Below, piece by piece: positions 17,155-25,946 of a DNA stretch of 64,000 nt. Source of the DNA: Oceaniovalibus sp. ACAM 378 (GTDB taxonomy: Bacteria; Pseudomonadota; Alphaproteobacteria; Rhodobacterales; Rhodobacteraceae); NCBI RefSeq assembly GCF_008085915.1, contig NZ_VSJK01000005.1, positions 186,001-250,000 of the forward strand, read 5' to 3'. A model generated the notes under the pieces. That model made no database searches and was not told the origin of the DNA. It saw only the letters and a program-made list of their open reading frames with translations. How positions within the stretch are numbered: position 1 is the stretch's first letter; each line of letters begins with the position of its first letter. Both the position numbers and the translations under genes were made by a program.

Positions 17155-17220
17155 CACCACGCATTGCTTCATGCGTGGTGCCCGCTGCCACGCGACGACA
17201 TCATGCTCGTCGCGTGGCAG
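17155..17220. terminator. Tandem perfect hairpins, bidirectional terminator
   Basis: Two perfect inverted repeats stand in series between convergent genes. CACCACGCAT at 17155-17164 pairs with 17171-17180 (10 bp, 6-base loop). CTGCCACGCGACGA at 17185-17198 pairs with 17207-17220 (14 bp, 8-base loop). They start 7 bases after the dehydratase stop. No T-run follows, so they may act as transcription blocks or RNA 3'-end protectors for both strands. Confidence 0.7.
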
Positions 17221-17309
17221 GACATAACTCTGATAACGCCCCGTAAAATCACCAAATCAAATGCGGTGATCGCCAGCGAATGACACCCGTTCCCGGTGAA
17301 GTCTGATAC

Positions 17310-18563
17310 TCAGAACGAGCGGCGTGAAGTGTCGGGCATTACCAAAAGATCACGGGTCATTTCAGACAGATCGCCGATACCCAAAAGCGCCATGTTCCGG
17401 TCGATTTCGGCCGACAGGATATCCATCGCATACCGTACACCGGGTTTGCCGGCGACTGCGGCGGCGTACAACATCGGGCGTCCGACAAAGACGAACTGCG
17501 CCCCGAGTGCCAGCGCCTTCAGAACGTCCGTGCCACGCCGCACGCCACTGTCGAGCATCACCGTCATATCGCCCGCGGCTTCGACAACCTTTGGCAAAGC
17601 CGAGATCGCAGAGACCGCGCCATCGAGTTGCCGCCCGCCATGGTTCGAGACGATGATACCGTCGCAGCCAATAGCGCGGGCGCGTTCGGCATCTTTTGGC
17701 GACAGAACACCCTTCAGGACAAAATTACCTTTCCAGCGGGCACGGGCGGCTTCCACGTGATCCCAGCGAAGCTGTTCGCGCCCCGAGAATGACCGCACCA
17801 GATCACGCGCAAGGATCGGTGGGCCGCGATCCACATCAAGATTTTCGAAATGCGGCATGCCATGTGTCCGCAGGGTCTTGAACGCGGTGCCCAAAAGCCA
17901 GGCGGGATGTGTCGCCCCCTGCCAGGCAAGCTTTGGTGTCGGTTTCAGCGGCGTCGCGAACCCATTTCGCAAGTCGGTTTCGCGGTTGCCATTCACTGCG
18001 ACGTCCACGGTGATGACCAATGTGTCGAACCCGGCGCGGGCGATCCGGTCGGTCATGCCTAGTACGCGTTCTTCGTCGCCCGGAAAATAGGCCTGAAACC
18101 ACCGGCTCTGCGCCTGTTCGGCGACCCGTTCCAGCGATGTCAGCGAGGTCGCGCTCATCATTGCGAGGGTTCCGCAATCGGCGGCGGCCTGTGCCAGAAC
18201 GACATCGCCGTCATAGGCAGCCAGCGCGCTTAAACCCATCGGCGCGATTCCGAAGGGCCGATCATATTCTTTGCCAAAGATGACAGTTTTCTGGGACCGC
18301 CCGATATGACCCCGCAGCGAATTGGGCACAAAGCCAATCGCGGCGAAGTCCGAGAGATTGGCGGAATGGCTTCGCCCCGACTCGGCCGTCCCCGCGACAT
18401 AGTCAAAGATCGGCTTTGGCAGGTGACGCCGCGCGGCGGCCTCGAAATCATCCAGTGAAAAGGCCCGGCGCAGCCTGCGGGGGGCTGATGCCTTCATCCG
18501 CTTGGATACGGCGGGCTCAAAGCGGGGCGCCGATGCCTCATTAACTTCAGTTTGCGACGGCAT
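17310..18563 (-). CDS. FMN-dependent alpha-hydroxyacid dehydrogenase/oxidase (LldD/glycolate oxidase family)
   Basis: The 417-residue protein reads as a full FMN hydroxyacid oxidase barrel: FDYVAGTAESGRSH near residues 56-70, GRSQKTVIFGKEYDRPFGIAPMG, the catalytic SNHGGRQLDGA with the proton-abstracting His and substrate Arg, and DSGVRRGTDVLKALALGAQFVFVGRPML. It oxidises an L-2-hydroxyacid to the 2-oxoacid. AAGGA lies 7 bases before the ATG at 18563; a GTG 15 bases upstream is less likely. It follows the D-2-hydroxyacid dehydrogenase gene by 66 bases in the same direction, so the pair may interconvert hydroxyacid stereoisomers through the oxoacid. The substrate is unknown. Confidence 0.9.
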   Translation of the reverse strand: MPSQTEVNEASAPRFEPAVSKRMKASAPRRLRRAFSLDDFEAAARRHLPKPIFDYVAGTAESGRSHSANLSDFAAIGFVPNSLRGHIGRSQKTVIFGKEYDRPFGIAPMGLSALAAYDGDVVLAQAAADCGTLAMMSATSLTSLERVAEQAQSRWFQAYFPGDEERVLGMTDRIARAGFDTLVITVDVAVNGNRETDLRNGFATPLKPTPKLAWQGATHPAWLLGTAFKTLRTHGMPHFENLDVDRGPPILARDLVRSFSGREQLRWDHVEAARARWKGNFVLKGVLSPKDAERARAIGCDGIIVSNHGGRQLDGAVSAISALPKVVEAAGDMTVMLDSGVRRGTDVLKALALGAQFVFVGRPMLYAAAVAGKPGVRYAMDILSAEIDRNMALLGIGDLSEMTRDLLVMPDTSRRSF

Positions 18564-18629
18564 TGCAGATTCCTTCACTTTTTGATCGCTCCGGTGTTAA
18601 GCTTCGCGCAACCCCGGTCGCGACGTCGG

Positions 18630-19541
18630 TCACGATCTTGCGCCCAGATTCAAAAGAACCTTGCGGACAATTTCAGTCCCGACCCGTTCCAACCCGCCAT
18701 TCGTCGAAGCGCCAAGGTGCGGCAGTGCGAGAAAACCGGGCTGTTGCAAAAGCGGATTGTCCGGCTCAGGTGGCTCTGTCGCAAAGACATCCGATGCCGC
18801 GCCGGCAAGATGCCCAGAGGCAAGAGCGTCGGCCAGCGCAGCCTCATCGACGATCCCGCCACGCGCGCAATTCACGAGATACGCGCCCTTTGGCATCGAC
18901 GACAGCGCATCGGCATTGATGATATTCCTCGTGGCCGGCAAAAGCGGCATGTGCAAAAACACAATCTCGCTTTGACGCAGCAAAGCGTCCAGACTGTCGA
19001 CGCGCGCCACCCCCGGCACCGGCAGATCACCTGTCAGGTTTCGCGTATAGGTTGCCGTCGACGTCCCGAAGCCATTCACAAGGCGCCGGGCGACCGCCTG
19101 CCCCACGGCACCGAAGCCCGCAATTCCGGCCTCCAACTCGCCCAGATCCCAACCGACACGAAGCGCCGGATCGACCGCTCTGCCCTCACGCATCGCAAGC
19201 GTGATCGGCAGGATGTTTCGAATGAGCGACAGGGCAAAACCAATTGCAAGGTCAGCCACGGCTTCCGCGTTCGCCCCGGGCGTTGTTTCGACCGCGATAC
19301 CCCGTGCCGCAGCGGCTTCCACATCAATGGCATCAACCCCGACGCCATGCTTGCCGATCACCTTGAGGTTCGGACAGGCCGCGATTTCTGCACCGCTCAG
19401 CGGGCGAATGCGTACGATCACCGCATCACAGGCCGACGGGAACGGGTCCGCCTCCGTCAGAATATCCGCCGATTGCCGCAATAACTCAATCGCATTGGGA
19501 TGAATCGTGCCAAGCACATGGACAAGCGGACGCGCGGTCAT
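18630..19541 (-). CDS. D-isomer-specific 2-hydroxyacid dehydrogenase (SerA/HPR family)
   Basis: The 303-residue NAD(P) enzyme shows GIAGFGAVGQAVARR for the dinucleotide, the catalytic Arg in VNCARGGIVDE, the Glu in ATEPPEPDNPLL and the His in LPHLGAST. It lacks the ACT domain of true SerA, so it is a catabolic or glyoxylate/hydroxypyruvate-type reductase. MTARPLVHVLG is preferred as start; an extension to 19595 has no good ribosome site. The palindrome at 19672-19681 lies about 130 bases upstream. Confidence 0.88.
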   Translation of the reverse strand: MTARPLVHVLGTIHPNAIELLRQSADILTEADPFPSACDAVIVRIRPLSGAEIAACPNLKVIGKHGVGVDAIDVEAAAARGIAVETTPGANAEAVADLAIGFALSLIRNILPITLAMREGRAVDPALRVGWDLGELEAGIAGFGAVGQAVARRLVNGFGTSTATYTRNLTGDLPVPGVARVDSLDALLRQSEIVFLHMPLLPATRNIINADALSSMPKGAYLVNCARGGIVDEAALADALASGHLAGAASDVFATEPPEPDNPLLQQPGFLALPHLGASTNGGLERVGTEIVRKVLLNLGARS

Positions 19542-19983
19542 ACCCAATGCAACCGCCCAAAACGACGCGCAAAAGCCCGGGTCGCATCTGTACAATCGTC
19601 TGAACGTTTCGCAATCACATCCTGCTCCCCCACTTTGGCCACCGATATGCTTGAAATATCGTTATCAATATTGTTGACAAAGCTCTAGCAAAAAATTGTG
19701 AGATGCCGTTGGATCCAGAGTGCTCTCAAAAAGCCAATAGAACCCTGCCGCCCAACCACCTGCCGGATCTGTCCATCGCACCGGCTGAATTCGTCAAAGG
19801 GTTGCGGCTGCAAGCCAGCGTCATAGTGACGCCCGGACCGAATTCAGCCCGGACGCGCCAATTCCGCCAAGGTGCCTGACGCGGAAACTCAGACGCTCAC
19901 AGAACTTCGTTTCTGCCCCTGACAACGGCGGCAGAGCGCCACACCTGCCACCATTTCACCGTCGCAGCAGTGCCCGTCGGACA
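19542..19983. other. Intergenic region with shared operator; no gene seen
   Basis: This stretch holds the promoter side of the 2-hydroxyacid dehydrogenase/oxidase pair and the 3' side of the TRAP operon. The only clear element is the palindrome at 19672-19681. Short open frames here have no family resemblance or ribosome site. ACCGAATTCAGCCCGG and related short repeats near 19785-19850 make no convincing terminator. Confidence 0.5.
19672..19681. promoter_or_regulatory. Palindrome TTGTTGACAA, second copy
   Basis: This is identical to the site at 15351-15360, here inside ATCAATATTGTTGACAAAG, which also contains the palindrome CAATATTG. It sits upstream of the D-2-hydroxyacid dehydrogenase/FMN oxidase pair and ties those genes to the module-b regulon, presumably under the GntR at 11402-12115. 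Confidence 0.6.
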
Positions 19984-21270
19984 TCACGGGCCATAGAAGA
20001 TCCCCACCAGCCAGAGCGGAACCGCAGGAACGTAGGTGACGAGCAACAGCACCGCAACCAGCACTCCGATGAACGGCAGGTTGGTGCGGGTTGTCGCCCA
20101 CACGTCCGTCTTGGCAATCGAGCAGGCGGTGATCAGCACGCTGGCAACCGGCGGTGTCTGCTGACCCAGCGCGATGTTCAACGTGAGCAGGATGCCGAAA
20201 TGCACCGGGTCGATCCCCATCTCATGGACCAGCGGCATGAAGACCGGCACCGTGAGGATAATCGCCGCGGCCCCATGCAGGACCATGCCGACGCCAAGCA
20301 GGAAGACGTTGATGATCAGCAGCACCGCGATCTTGTTGGTGGTGATCGTGGTGATCCCCTCGGCCAGCCGTTGTGGCAACTCGGTCTCGGTGAGGTAGAG
20401 CCCGAGAACAGCCGAGGCCGCGACCAGAAGCATCACAACCGCAGTCTGACTTACCCCGTCCACCAGCGCGTCATAAAGTTTGCGCGCGTTCAACTCGCGA
20501 TAGGCGAAAGTGCCGATCAGCAGGGCCGCCAGCACCGCGATTCCGGCGCCTTCTGTGGCGGTGACGATCCCGCCGAAGATACCGCCAAGGATGATGATCG
20601 GCAAAAGCAGCGCCCAGCCGGCGCTTTTGAAGGTCGTCCAGACCCGGCACAGATTAAATGCCTCTTCCCGCGGCAGGTCATAGCGGACGGCGAAATACCA
20701 GCTCAGCGCCATCAGGCCCGCCGCACCCAGAAGGCCCGGTATGATACCGGCGACGAAAAGCTGCACGATCGAGGTGTCGGAAAGCGCACCGTAAAGGATC
20801 ATCGGAATCGACGGTGGAATGATGATTGCCAGCGAGGCCGAGGAAGAGGTGATCGCGGCAGCAAAACGCGGCGAATACCCCCGCTTCTTCATCGCCGGGA
20901 TCAGGATCGAACCTGTTGCGGCCACGTCGGCCACCGCCGAGCCCGAGATTTCGGCGAAGAACAGCGAGACGCCGACATTCACCATGGCCAGACCGCCACG
21001 CACGAAACCGATCAGCGAGGATACGAAATCGATCAGGCGGGTCGAGATTCCGCCGGTGTTCATCAGTGCCCCTGCCAGAACGAACAGCGGGATCGCGATC
21101 AGCGGAAAACTTGTCGCGCCGTCATAAAGCGACAGCGCCCCGTTCAGAAACCCGAGGGAGCCGTGCAGCAACCACACCCCCAGCAGCGCCGAGCCAAGGA
21201 TCGCAACGGCGATGGGCACGCCGATCGCAATCATCAGGAACATCGAAAAAATGATCATCGCTTCGGTCAT
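19984..21270 (-). CDS. dctM: TRAP transporter large permease, DctM family
   Basis: The 428-residue membrane protein has the DctM layout of about twelve helices, with FAEISGSAVADVAATGSILIPAMKKRGY, SSASLAIIIPPSIPMILYG and LTLNIALGQQTPPVASVL as family marks. It starts with a 4-base ATGA overlap on the dctQ stop. It forms the transport channel driven by a sodium gradient with DctQ and the DctP binding protein. Confidence 0.95.
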   Translation of the reverse strand: MTEAMIIFSMFLMIAIGVPIAVAILGSALLGVWLLHGSLGFLNGALSLYDGATSFPLIAIPLFVLAGALMNTGGISTRLIDFVSSLIGFVRGGLAMVNVGVSLFFAEISGSAVADVAATGSILIPAMKKRGYSPRFAAAITSSSASLAIIIPPSIPMILYGALSDTSIVQLFVAGIIPGLLGAAGLMALSWYFAVRYDLPREEAFNLCRVWTTFKSAGWALLLPIIILGGIFGGIVTATEGAGIAVLAALLIGTFAYRELNARKLYDALVDGVSQTAVVMLLVAASAVLGLYLTETELPQRLAEGITTITTNKIAVLLIINVFLLGVGMVLHGAAAIILTVPVFMPLVHEMGIDPVHFGILLTLNIALGQQTPPVASVLITACSIAKTDVWATTRTNLPFIGVLVAVLLLVTYVPAVPLWLVGIFYGP

Positions 21271-21818
21271 GGCTGACGCCCCTGCTTCAGTTCAGCTTCA
21301 GCGCGCGCGATTTCATGTGCGATTTCCTGCGCTTCGGGGTCTAGCCCGGCATACACGTCGCGCAAACGCGCGGGTATGGTCAGCAGCCTCCCCAGAACCA
21401 TCAGCGCGGCGCTGACTGGCAGGATTCCCTGCACGAACCAACGCGGCACGAAGCGCACTGTCGTCATCATCTCGTTGCCGAAAATACCCAGGATCAGCCA
21501 GCCCGACCATGTGACGATGGCAAAGATGGCGATAAAGATCGTCTCGCCCGTCCAGAACAGGACAAGGCGACCGCCGGTCGGCAGGCCGAACAGCAATCCG
21601 TTGAACCCAAGGTGCGCATTGCGCAGCGTCGCCAGTGCGGCCCCCAGAAAGGTGATCCAGGCCAGCAGGACCACGGCAACTTCGTCATACCAGATCAGCG
21701 ATTCGCCCGAGTATCGGAAGGCGACCCCGGCAAGGATCACGCAGGTCAGGGCGACAATCAGGGAAAGCGTCACGACTTGCAAAACCATGTCGAGCGCGCG
21801 GGAAACTATTGAAATCAT
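21267..21818 (-). CDS. dctQ: TRAP transporter small permease, DctQ family
   Basis: The 183-residue protein has four hydrophobic helices and the DctQ motif around residue 40 (SLIWYDEVAVVLLAWITFLGAA), where W-x-(D/E)-E is typical. A polar C-terminal tail of about 40 residues with AEAELKQG ends it. It sits between dctP and dctM in the normal order. Confidence 0.93.
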   Translation of the reverse strand: MISIVSRALDMVLQVVTLSLIVALTCVILAGVAFRYSGESLIWYDEVAVVLLAWITFLGAALATLRNAHLGFNGLLFGLPTGGRLVLFWTGETIFIAIFAIVTWSGWLILGIFGNEMMTTVRFVPRWFVQGILPVSAALMVLGRLLTIPARLRDVYAGLDPEAQEIAHEIARAEAELKQGRQP

Positions 21819-21843
21819 TACAGTTGCCTGTTTAGGACGGACG

Positions 21844-21869
21844 GAGCGACGCCATTTAAGGCGCCGCCC
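21844..21869 (-). promoter_or_regulatory. Intercistronic hairpin between dctP and dctQ
   Basis: Read on the minus strand, the RNA arms 21869-21860 and 21853-21844 form ten continuous pairs, two of them G-U, around a UUAAAU loop. It begins 8 bases after the dctP stop. The position matches those after both tctC genes. Confidence 0.65.
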
Positions 21870-21876
21870 CTGCCCA

Positions 21877-22854
21877 TTATGAGCCGTCAGCCAGCGACAG
21901 GGCCTGATCGATCATTGCCTGACCGTTCTCGACCTCTTCCGCGAACTTTTCGTACAGCGGCTTGGACGCTTCGACAAATGCAGCGCGGTCGGTCTCGTTG
22001 ACCTCCATGCCACCGTCCGTCAGCGTCTTCAGAAGCGTGCTGTCCTGCGCTTCGCCCTGCTCACGCGCCCACAGGGCGACTTCGGTAGCGGTTTCGGCCA
22101 GCACGGTCTGGATCTCGGGGTCCAGCTTTTCAAACGCGGCGATCCCAACAGTGGGATAGGCCGGAGAATAGACGTGGCCCGACATCGACAGGTACTTCTG
22201 AACTTCGTTCAGTTTGCCACCGGCGATATTGGTCAACGGGTTTTCCTGCCCGTCGATGACGCCGGTCTGCAGGGCGACGAACACTTCGGAAAATGACATC
22301 GGCGTCGGGTTGGCGCCGTATTCCTTGAACATCGCAACCCGCCAGCTGGAGTTTGGCGTGCGGATTTTCAGCCCGTCCAGATCGGCGGGCGTGACGATGG
22401 GGCGTTCATTGTTGGTTATCTGGCGAAAGCCGTTTTCCCAGATCGCCAGCGGGCGGTATCCCTGTGCCTCGGCGGCCGGAACCAGAACGTCCTTGAACAG
22501 CGTTTCGTCGATCCGCGCCAGATGCGCGCGGTCCTTGATCATGAACGGCAGATCAAAGATCGCGTATTCTGGTGCGATTTCCGGCATGGTCGAAGACGGC
22601 AAGGTGATGGTCATCGTCCCCAGCTTGATTTTCTGGAGCATGTCCTTGTCTTTGCCAAGCTGGCTGTCGGCAAAGACCTTGACGACGGCCTTGTCGCCCA
22701 GCTTTTCATTGGCACGACGGGCGAATTCGCTCGCCGTCTGCTCTTGAAGCGATCCATTCGCAGCGGAAAGACCAAAGATGATCTCTTGCTGTGCGATGGC
22801 CGGTCCCGCGACTGCGAGGGTGGCCAGAGCAAAAACAGTATGTCGTAGTTTCAT
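21877..22854 (-). CDS. dctP: TRAP transporter solute-binding protein, DctP family
   Basis: This is a 325-residue periplasmic protein. The signal peptide MKLRHTVFALATLAVAGPAIAQQ has an AIAQ cleavage site. It shows the DctP pattern: the FADSQLGKDKDMLQKIKLG stretch, then GLKIRTPNS with the arginine that holds the ligand carboxylate, and SFSEVFVALQTGVIDGQENP. GGAGGAGATAAC precedes the ATG. With the PdxA-like gene 40 bases upstream in the same direction, the ligand may be a hydroxylated C4 acid such as threonate, by inference. Confidence 0.94.
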   Translation of the reverse strand: MKLRHTVFALATLAVAGPAIAQQEIIFGLSAANGSLQEQTASEFARRANEKLGDKAVVKVFADSQLGKDKDMLQKIKLGTMTITLPSSTMPEIAPEYAIFDLPFMIKDRAHLARIDETLFKDVLVPAAEAQGYRPLAIWENGFRQITNNERPIVTPADLDGLKIRTPNSSWRVAMFKEYGANPTPMSFSEVFVALQTGVIDGQENPLTNIAGGKLNEVQKYLSMSGHVYSPAYPTVGIAAFEKLDPEIQTVLAETATEVALWAREQGEAQDSTLLKTLTDGGMEVNETDRAAFVEASKPLYEKFAEEVENGQAMIDQALSLADGS

Positions 22855-22893
22855 GTTATCTCCTCCCAAAAGATATTCGAAGCCTGTGAAATT

Positions 22894-23973
22894 TTAGCTC
22901 CAGTCGTCCGTGCCAGCGCGTATCCGCCCGATCAGGGCAGGAAGGGCGCGGCGAAGTTCGCCGTGATCTTCGGTCCCGGTTGTTTCTTTCTGGTGCGCGA
23001 GCAAGGCCAGCTTACGGCCCAGCCGCACGGCGTTGAACGTCGCGCCGGTGTCGGCCTTGCCCTGCCCCGCAATGTCATAGGCGGTGCCGTGGGCCGGGGT
23101 GACGATCGGAAACGGATATCCGGCGATCAGCGTGACGCCCCGATCGAACCCGAGAAGCTTCATCGCGATCTGCCCCTGATCGTGGAACATCGTCAAAACC
23201 GCATCGAACTCACCCTTGATGGCCCGCACGAACACCGTATCGGACGGCACCGGTCCCGTCACAGACATCTGTTCGTTTCGCGCACGTTCAACGGCGGGCG
23301 CGATGATATCGTCATCCTCGGTCCCGAAATTGCGCCCATCTCCGGCATGGGGGTTCAACGCGGCGACGCCGATGCGTGGCCGCTCGAATCCCGCGCCCTT
23401 CATGATCTGCGTGGTCAGTTTCAGGCTTTCATAGATCCGATCCGTGCTCAGCGCGTCCGCCACTTCACGCAGCGGGATATGCGAGGTCACCCGGGCATTC
23501 CAAACTTCGTCAAGGACATTGAATTCGCGCCCGGACTGCTCCGCACTGATGGTCGCGTTGATAAAGCCGATTTCGTCGACATAATCAGGCTGCGCAAGGC
23601 GCATTGCGTGCTTGTTGAACGGCGTAAAGAACACCAGATCGGCAAGGCCCGCTTGGGCAATCGCCAGTGCCGTGCGGAAATTCTGGACCGACCCGCGGCC
23701 CCCGGCAGCACTCGCCTCGCCCATCGGCACATCGGCAGGGTCGCAGTTGCCCATATCCAGCAGAACCGACCCTTGCGGAAGGTCGTCCAAAGTATCCGCC
23801 GAAACCCGGGGCAGATTCAGTTCGATGCCAGCCTGCGCGCAGCCAAGCTCCAGCACACGAGCGTCGCCGATCACGATCATTTCCCCCGCTTCGATTGCAG
23901 GGTCGGCAAGGACCTTGGCAGTCAGCTCAGGTGAAACACCTGCTGCATCGCCGATGGCGAACGCTATCTTCAT
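22894..23973 (-). CDS. PdxA-family 4-phospho-hydroxyacid dehydrogenase (D-threonate/D-erythronate 4-phosphate dehydrogenase-like)
   Basis: The 359-residue protein has the PdxA features FFTPFNKHAM, the metal ligand histidines around VALNPHAGDGRNFGTED and TMFHDQGQIAMKLLGFDRGV, and AHGTAYDIAGQGKADTGA. PdxA oxidises and decarboxylates 4-phosphohydroxy-threonine in vitamin B6 synthesis. The PdxA2 branch does the same with D-threonate or D-erythronate 4-phosphate, giving dihydroxyacetone phosphate. Being first in a TRAP transporter operon with a divergent GntR indicates the catabolic branch. GAGG lies 4-5 bases before the ATG. A dedicated threonate kinase is not next to it; the DUF1537 kinase at 9403 might serve. 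Confidence 0.85.
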   Translation of the reverse strand: MKIAFAIGDAAGVSPELTAKVLADPAIEAGEMIVIGDARVLELGCAQAGIELNLPRVSADTLDDLPQGSVLLDMGNCDPADVPMGEASAAGGRGSVQNFRTALAIAQAGLADLVFFTPFNKHAMRLAQPDYVDEIGFINATISAEQSGREFNVLDEVWNARVTSHIPLREVADALSTDRIYESLKLTTQIMKGAGFERPRIGVAALNPHAGDGRNFGTEDDDIIAPAVERARNEQMSVTGPVPSDTVFVRAIKGEFDAVLTMFHDQGQIAMKLLGFDRGVTLIAGYPFPIVTPAHGTAYDIAGQGKADTGATFNAVRLGRKLALLAHQKETTGTEDHGELRRALPALIGRIRAGTDDWS

Positions 23974-24015
23974 AGGACCTCACGAATATCGAGAACAGAT
24001 TATCTGATCTGGATA

Positions 24016-24025
24016 TTATATACAA
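24016..24025. promoter_or_regulatory. Candidate GntR operator TTATATACAA
   Basis: The element lies in the 123-bp divergent promoter between the PdxA-like gene and the GntR gene. It matches the TTGT-AT-ACAA type of palindrome with one change in the left half. It sits in an AT-rich stretch (24011-24030), so it could overlap a promoter. Confidence 0.4.
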
Positions 24026-24096
24026 AATCGAAACGTTCAAGTAAAAGATGTGAATTCTTCGAAGCGAACGCTAGTATCTGAGCATGGAGTACCCTG

Positions 24097-24777
24097 ATGA
24101 CTGACCCTGACATGCAGACCGACACGGATCATCCACTGGCCGTTCGCAAGGAAACGCTGCACGATCAGGTGGCCAGCCGGGTGCGCGACCTGATTATTGA
24201 GGGTGTGCTTGAACCCGGAAGCCGGATCGATGAAACCACGCTGCTGAGCCAGCTTGGCGTCTCGCGCACGCCCTTCCGGGAATCCCTGCGCACACTTGCC
24301 GCCGAAGGCCTGATCGTCATCCGGCCCTCACGCGGCAGTCAGGTGCGCAAACTCAGCCCGTTGGAAGTGCATTCCATGCTGGAGGTTCTGGCGCATCTGG
24401 AGGGGTTGATCGGGCGGCTGGCTTGCGAGCGGGCTTCGGATGCCGAAATCAAGGGTATGCTGGACCTGCACCGCCGGATGATAGCCTTTTACGAATCCCG
24501 CAATCGGCTTCCCTATTACAAGCTCAATCAGGAGTTCCACAGCCGGCTGGCCGCCCTAAGCGGCAATCCGACTCTGGTCGAGATTCAGGCCAACATTCAG
24601 GCGCGTCTCAAACGGATTCGGTTCATGGGGAACGCCACGCCCGAACATTGGGCAAATGCGGTGTCGGAACATGAGGAAATGATCTCGGCCCTGAAATCAA
24701 GGGACGGTCCGCGGCTTTCATCCGTCATGGAGCGTCACCTCGTGAACACCTGGGAGAGGGTGCAGGACAGCCTCTGA
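24097..24777 (+). CDS. GntR/FCD family transcriptional regulator (module c)
   Basis: This 226-residue regulator has the N-terminal HTH (RIDETTLLSQLGVSRTPFRESLRTLAAEGLIVIRPSRGSQV) and the FCD domain (YKLNQEFHSRLAALSGNP, SEHEEMISALKSRD, ERHL). GGAG lies 8 bases before the ATG. It is divergent from the pdxA-like/dctPQM operon and is its probable local regulator. It resembles the module-a regulator in several FCD positions, so the two may sense related acids. Confidence 0.92.
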   Translation: MTDPDMQTDTDHPLAVRKETLHDQVASRVRDLIIEGVLEPGSRIDETTLLSQLGVSRTPFRESLRTLAAEGLIVIRPSRGSQVRKLSPLEVHSMLEVLAHLEGLIGRLACERASDAEIKGMLDLHRRMIAFYESRNRLPYYKLNQEFHSRLAALSGNPTLVEIQANIQARLKRIRFMGNATPEHWANAVSEHEEMISALKSRDGPRLSSVMERHLVNTWERVQDSL

Positions 24778-25043
24778 GCAGCCCGCGCTGGCGAAGCCTT
24801 ACGCAGGACCGGGCGCCGCAGCTTCAAGGTTAGGCGCTCGGGACAGTTCCTGCGCGGCCAATGGTTCAGCTATTGCATCGCCATTTGGAGCTGTGCCCGA
24901 ATCAACGTGATGCCCCGAATGGGGTCGTTTCAGAGGCTGCCGATGGCAGAGCGATCGGCAGCACCCCCCGAGCATGCAAGCAAACCGGCGAGATCGGTCG
25001 CGCCGGTGAAATTATCGCCAGTGCAGCCCTGAACAGTCAGCGC

Positions 25044-25946
25044 TTACACCTCGCCCGGCAGCTTCAGACCGACATTGCGGGCATAAACCTTGGCCACCGC
25101 CGCATCGTCTTCGCCGCCAAGCCCCTGATCGGCGGCGGCTTTGAACTGCTGTAGGGCGGCCGCCGTGATCGGCGCGCTGAATTTGGCGGATTTGGCAATA
25201 TCCAGAACGATGTTCAGGTCTTTGGGCCAGATGTTGATTGAACTGCGCGGCGTGTAATCGCCATCCACGATATGAGGTGCGCGGTTTTCCAGCATCCAGC
25301 TGGTACCGGCGCACTTTGAAATCACCTCGACAAATTTGTCGGGGGTGACGCCCTGGGTCATACCAAAGGTCAGCGCTTCGGCCATGACAGCGATATGCAC
25401 GCCCGCCAAAAGCTGATTGACCGCCTTCATCGCCGAGCCTGCTCCGGCGGCGTCGCCCAGTTCAAATACGGTCTCAGCGGTCGCATCCAGCACGCCGCGC
25501 GCCGCCTTGAACGCCTTGGGCGTGCCGGATGCCATGATCGACAGCGCACCCTGTGCGGCCTTGAGTGCCCCGCCGGATATCGGTGCGTCAAGGTAATGCA
25601 CCCCGTGTTCGCCGCAGCGCGCCTGCATCGCCCTTGCGAATTCGGGCGGTACCGTCGCACAAGCGATGACCACCGTACCCGGCTTCATCCCCGGCACGAC
25701 GCCCGCCTCGCCAAACAGCACTGCTTCGGTCTGCTGGGCGTTCAGCACGACAATCGCAACGGCGTCCAGCTCGCCCACGACATCGGACAGGTTGCCGGTG
25801 CTGCCCCCTTCTGCCGCAAACCGGGCCATGGCCGCCGCGTTGATATCCACCCCATAGGTGTGATGCCCTGCGCGCAGAACCGACTGCGCCATGCCATAAC
25901 CCATGGAGCCAAGACCAATAACAGCGATGTTTTGAGAAGCAGACAT
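25044..25946 (-). CDS. ltnD: NAD-dependent beta-hydroxyacid dehydrogenase (L-threonate dehydrogenase LtnD-like)
   Basis: The 300-residue enzyme belongs to the 3-hydroxyisobutyrate dehydrogenase family: AVIGLGSMGYGMA for NAD, DAPISGGALKAAQGALSIMASG as substrate loop, the catalytic lysine in GSAMKAVNQLL, and INIWPKDLNIVLD near the C-terminus. LtnD oxidises L-threonate at C2 in the pathway that uses OtnK and OtnC, both encoded 14 kb away, which supports this assignment over hydroxyisobutyrate or tartronate semialdehyde. The gene stands alone, with no partner within 250 bases on either side. Confidence 0.82.
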   Translation of the reverse strand: MSASQNIAVIGLGSMGYGMAQSVLRAGHHTYGVDINAAAMARFAAEGGSTGNLSDVVGELDAVAIVVLNAQQTEAVLFGEAGVVPGMKPGTVVIACATVPPEFARAMQARCGEHGVHYLDAPISGGALKAAQGALSIMASGTPKAFKAARGVLDATAETVFELGDAAGAGSAMKAVNQLLAGVHIAVMAEALTFGMTQGVTPDKFVEVISKCAGTSWMLENRAPHIVDGDYTPRSSINIWPKDLNIVLDIAKSAKFSAPITAAALQQFKAAADQGLGGEDDAAVAKVYARNVGLKLPGEV

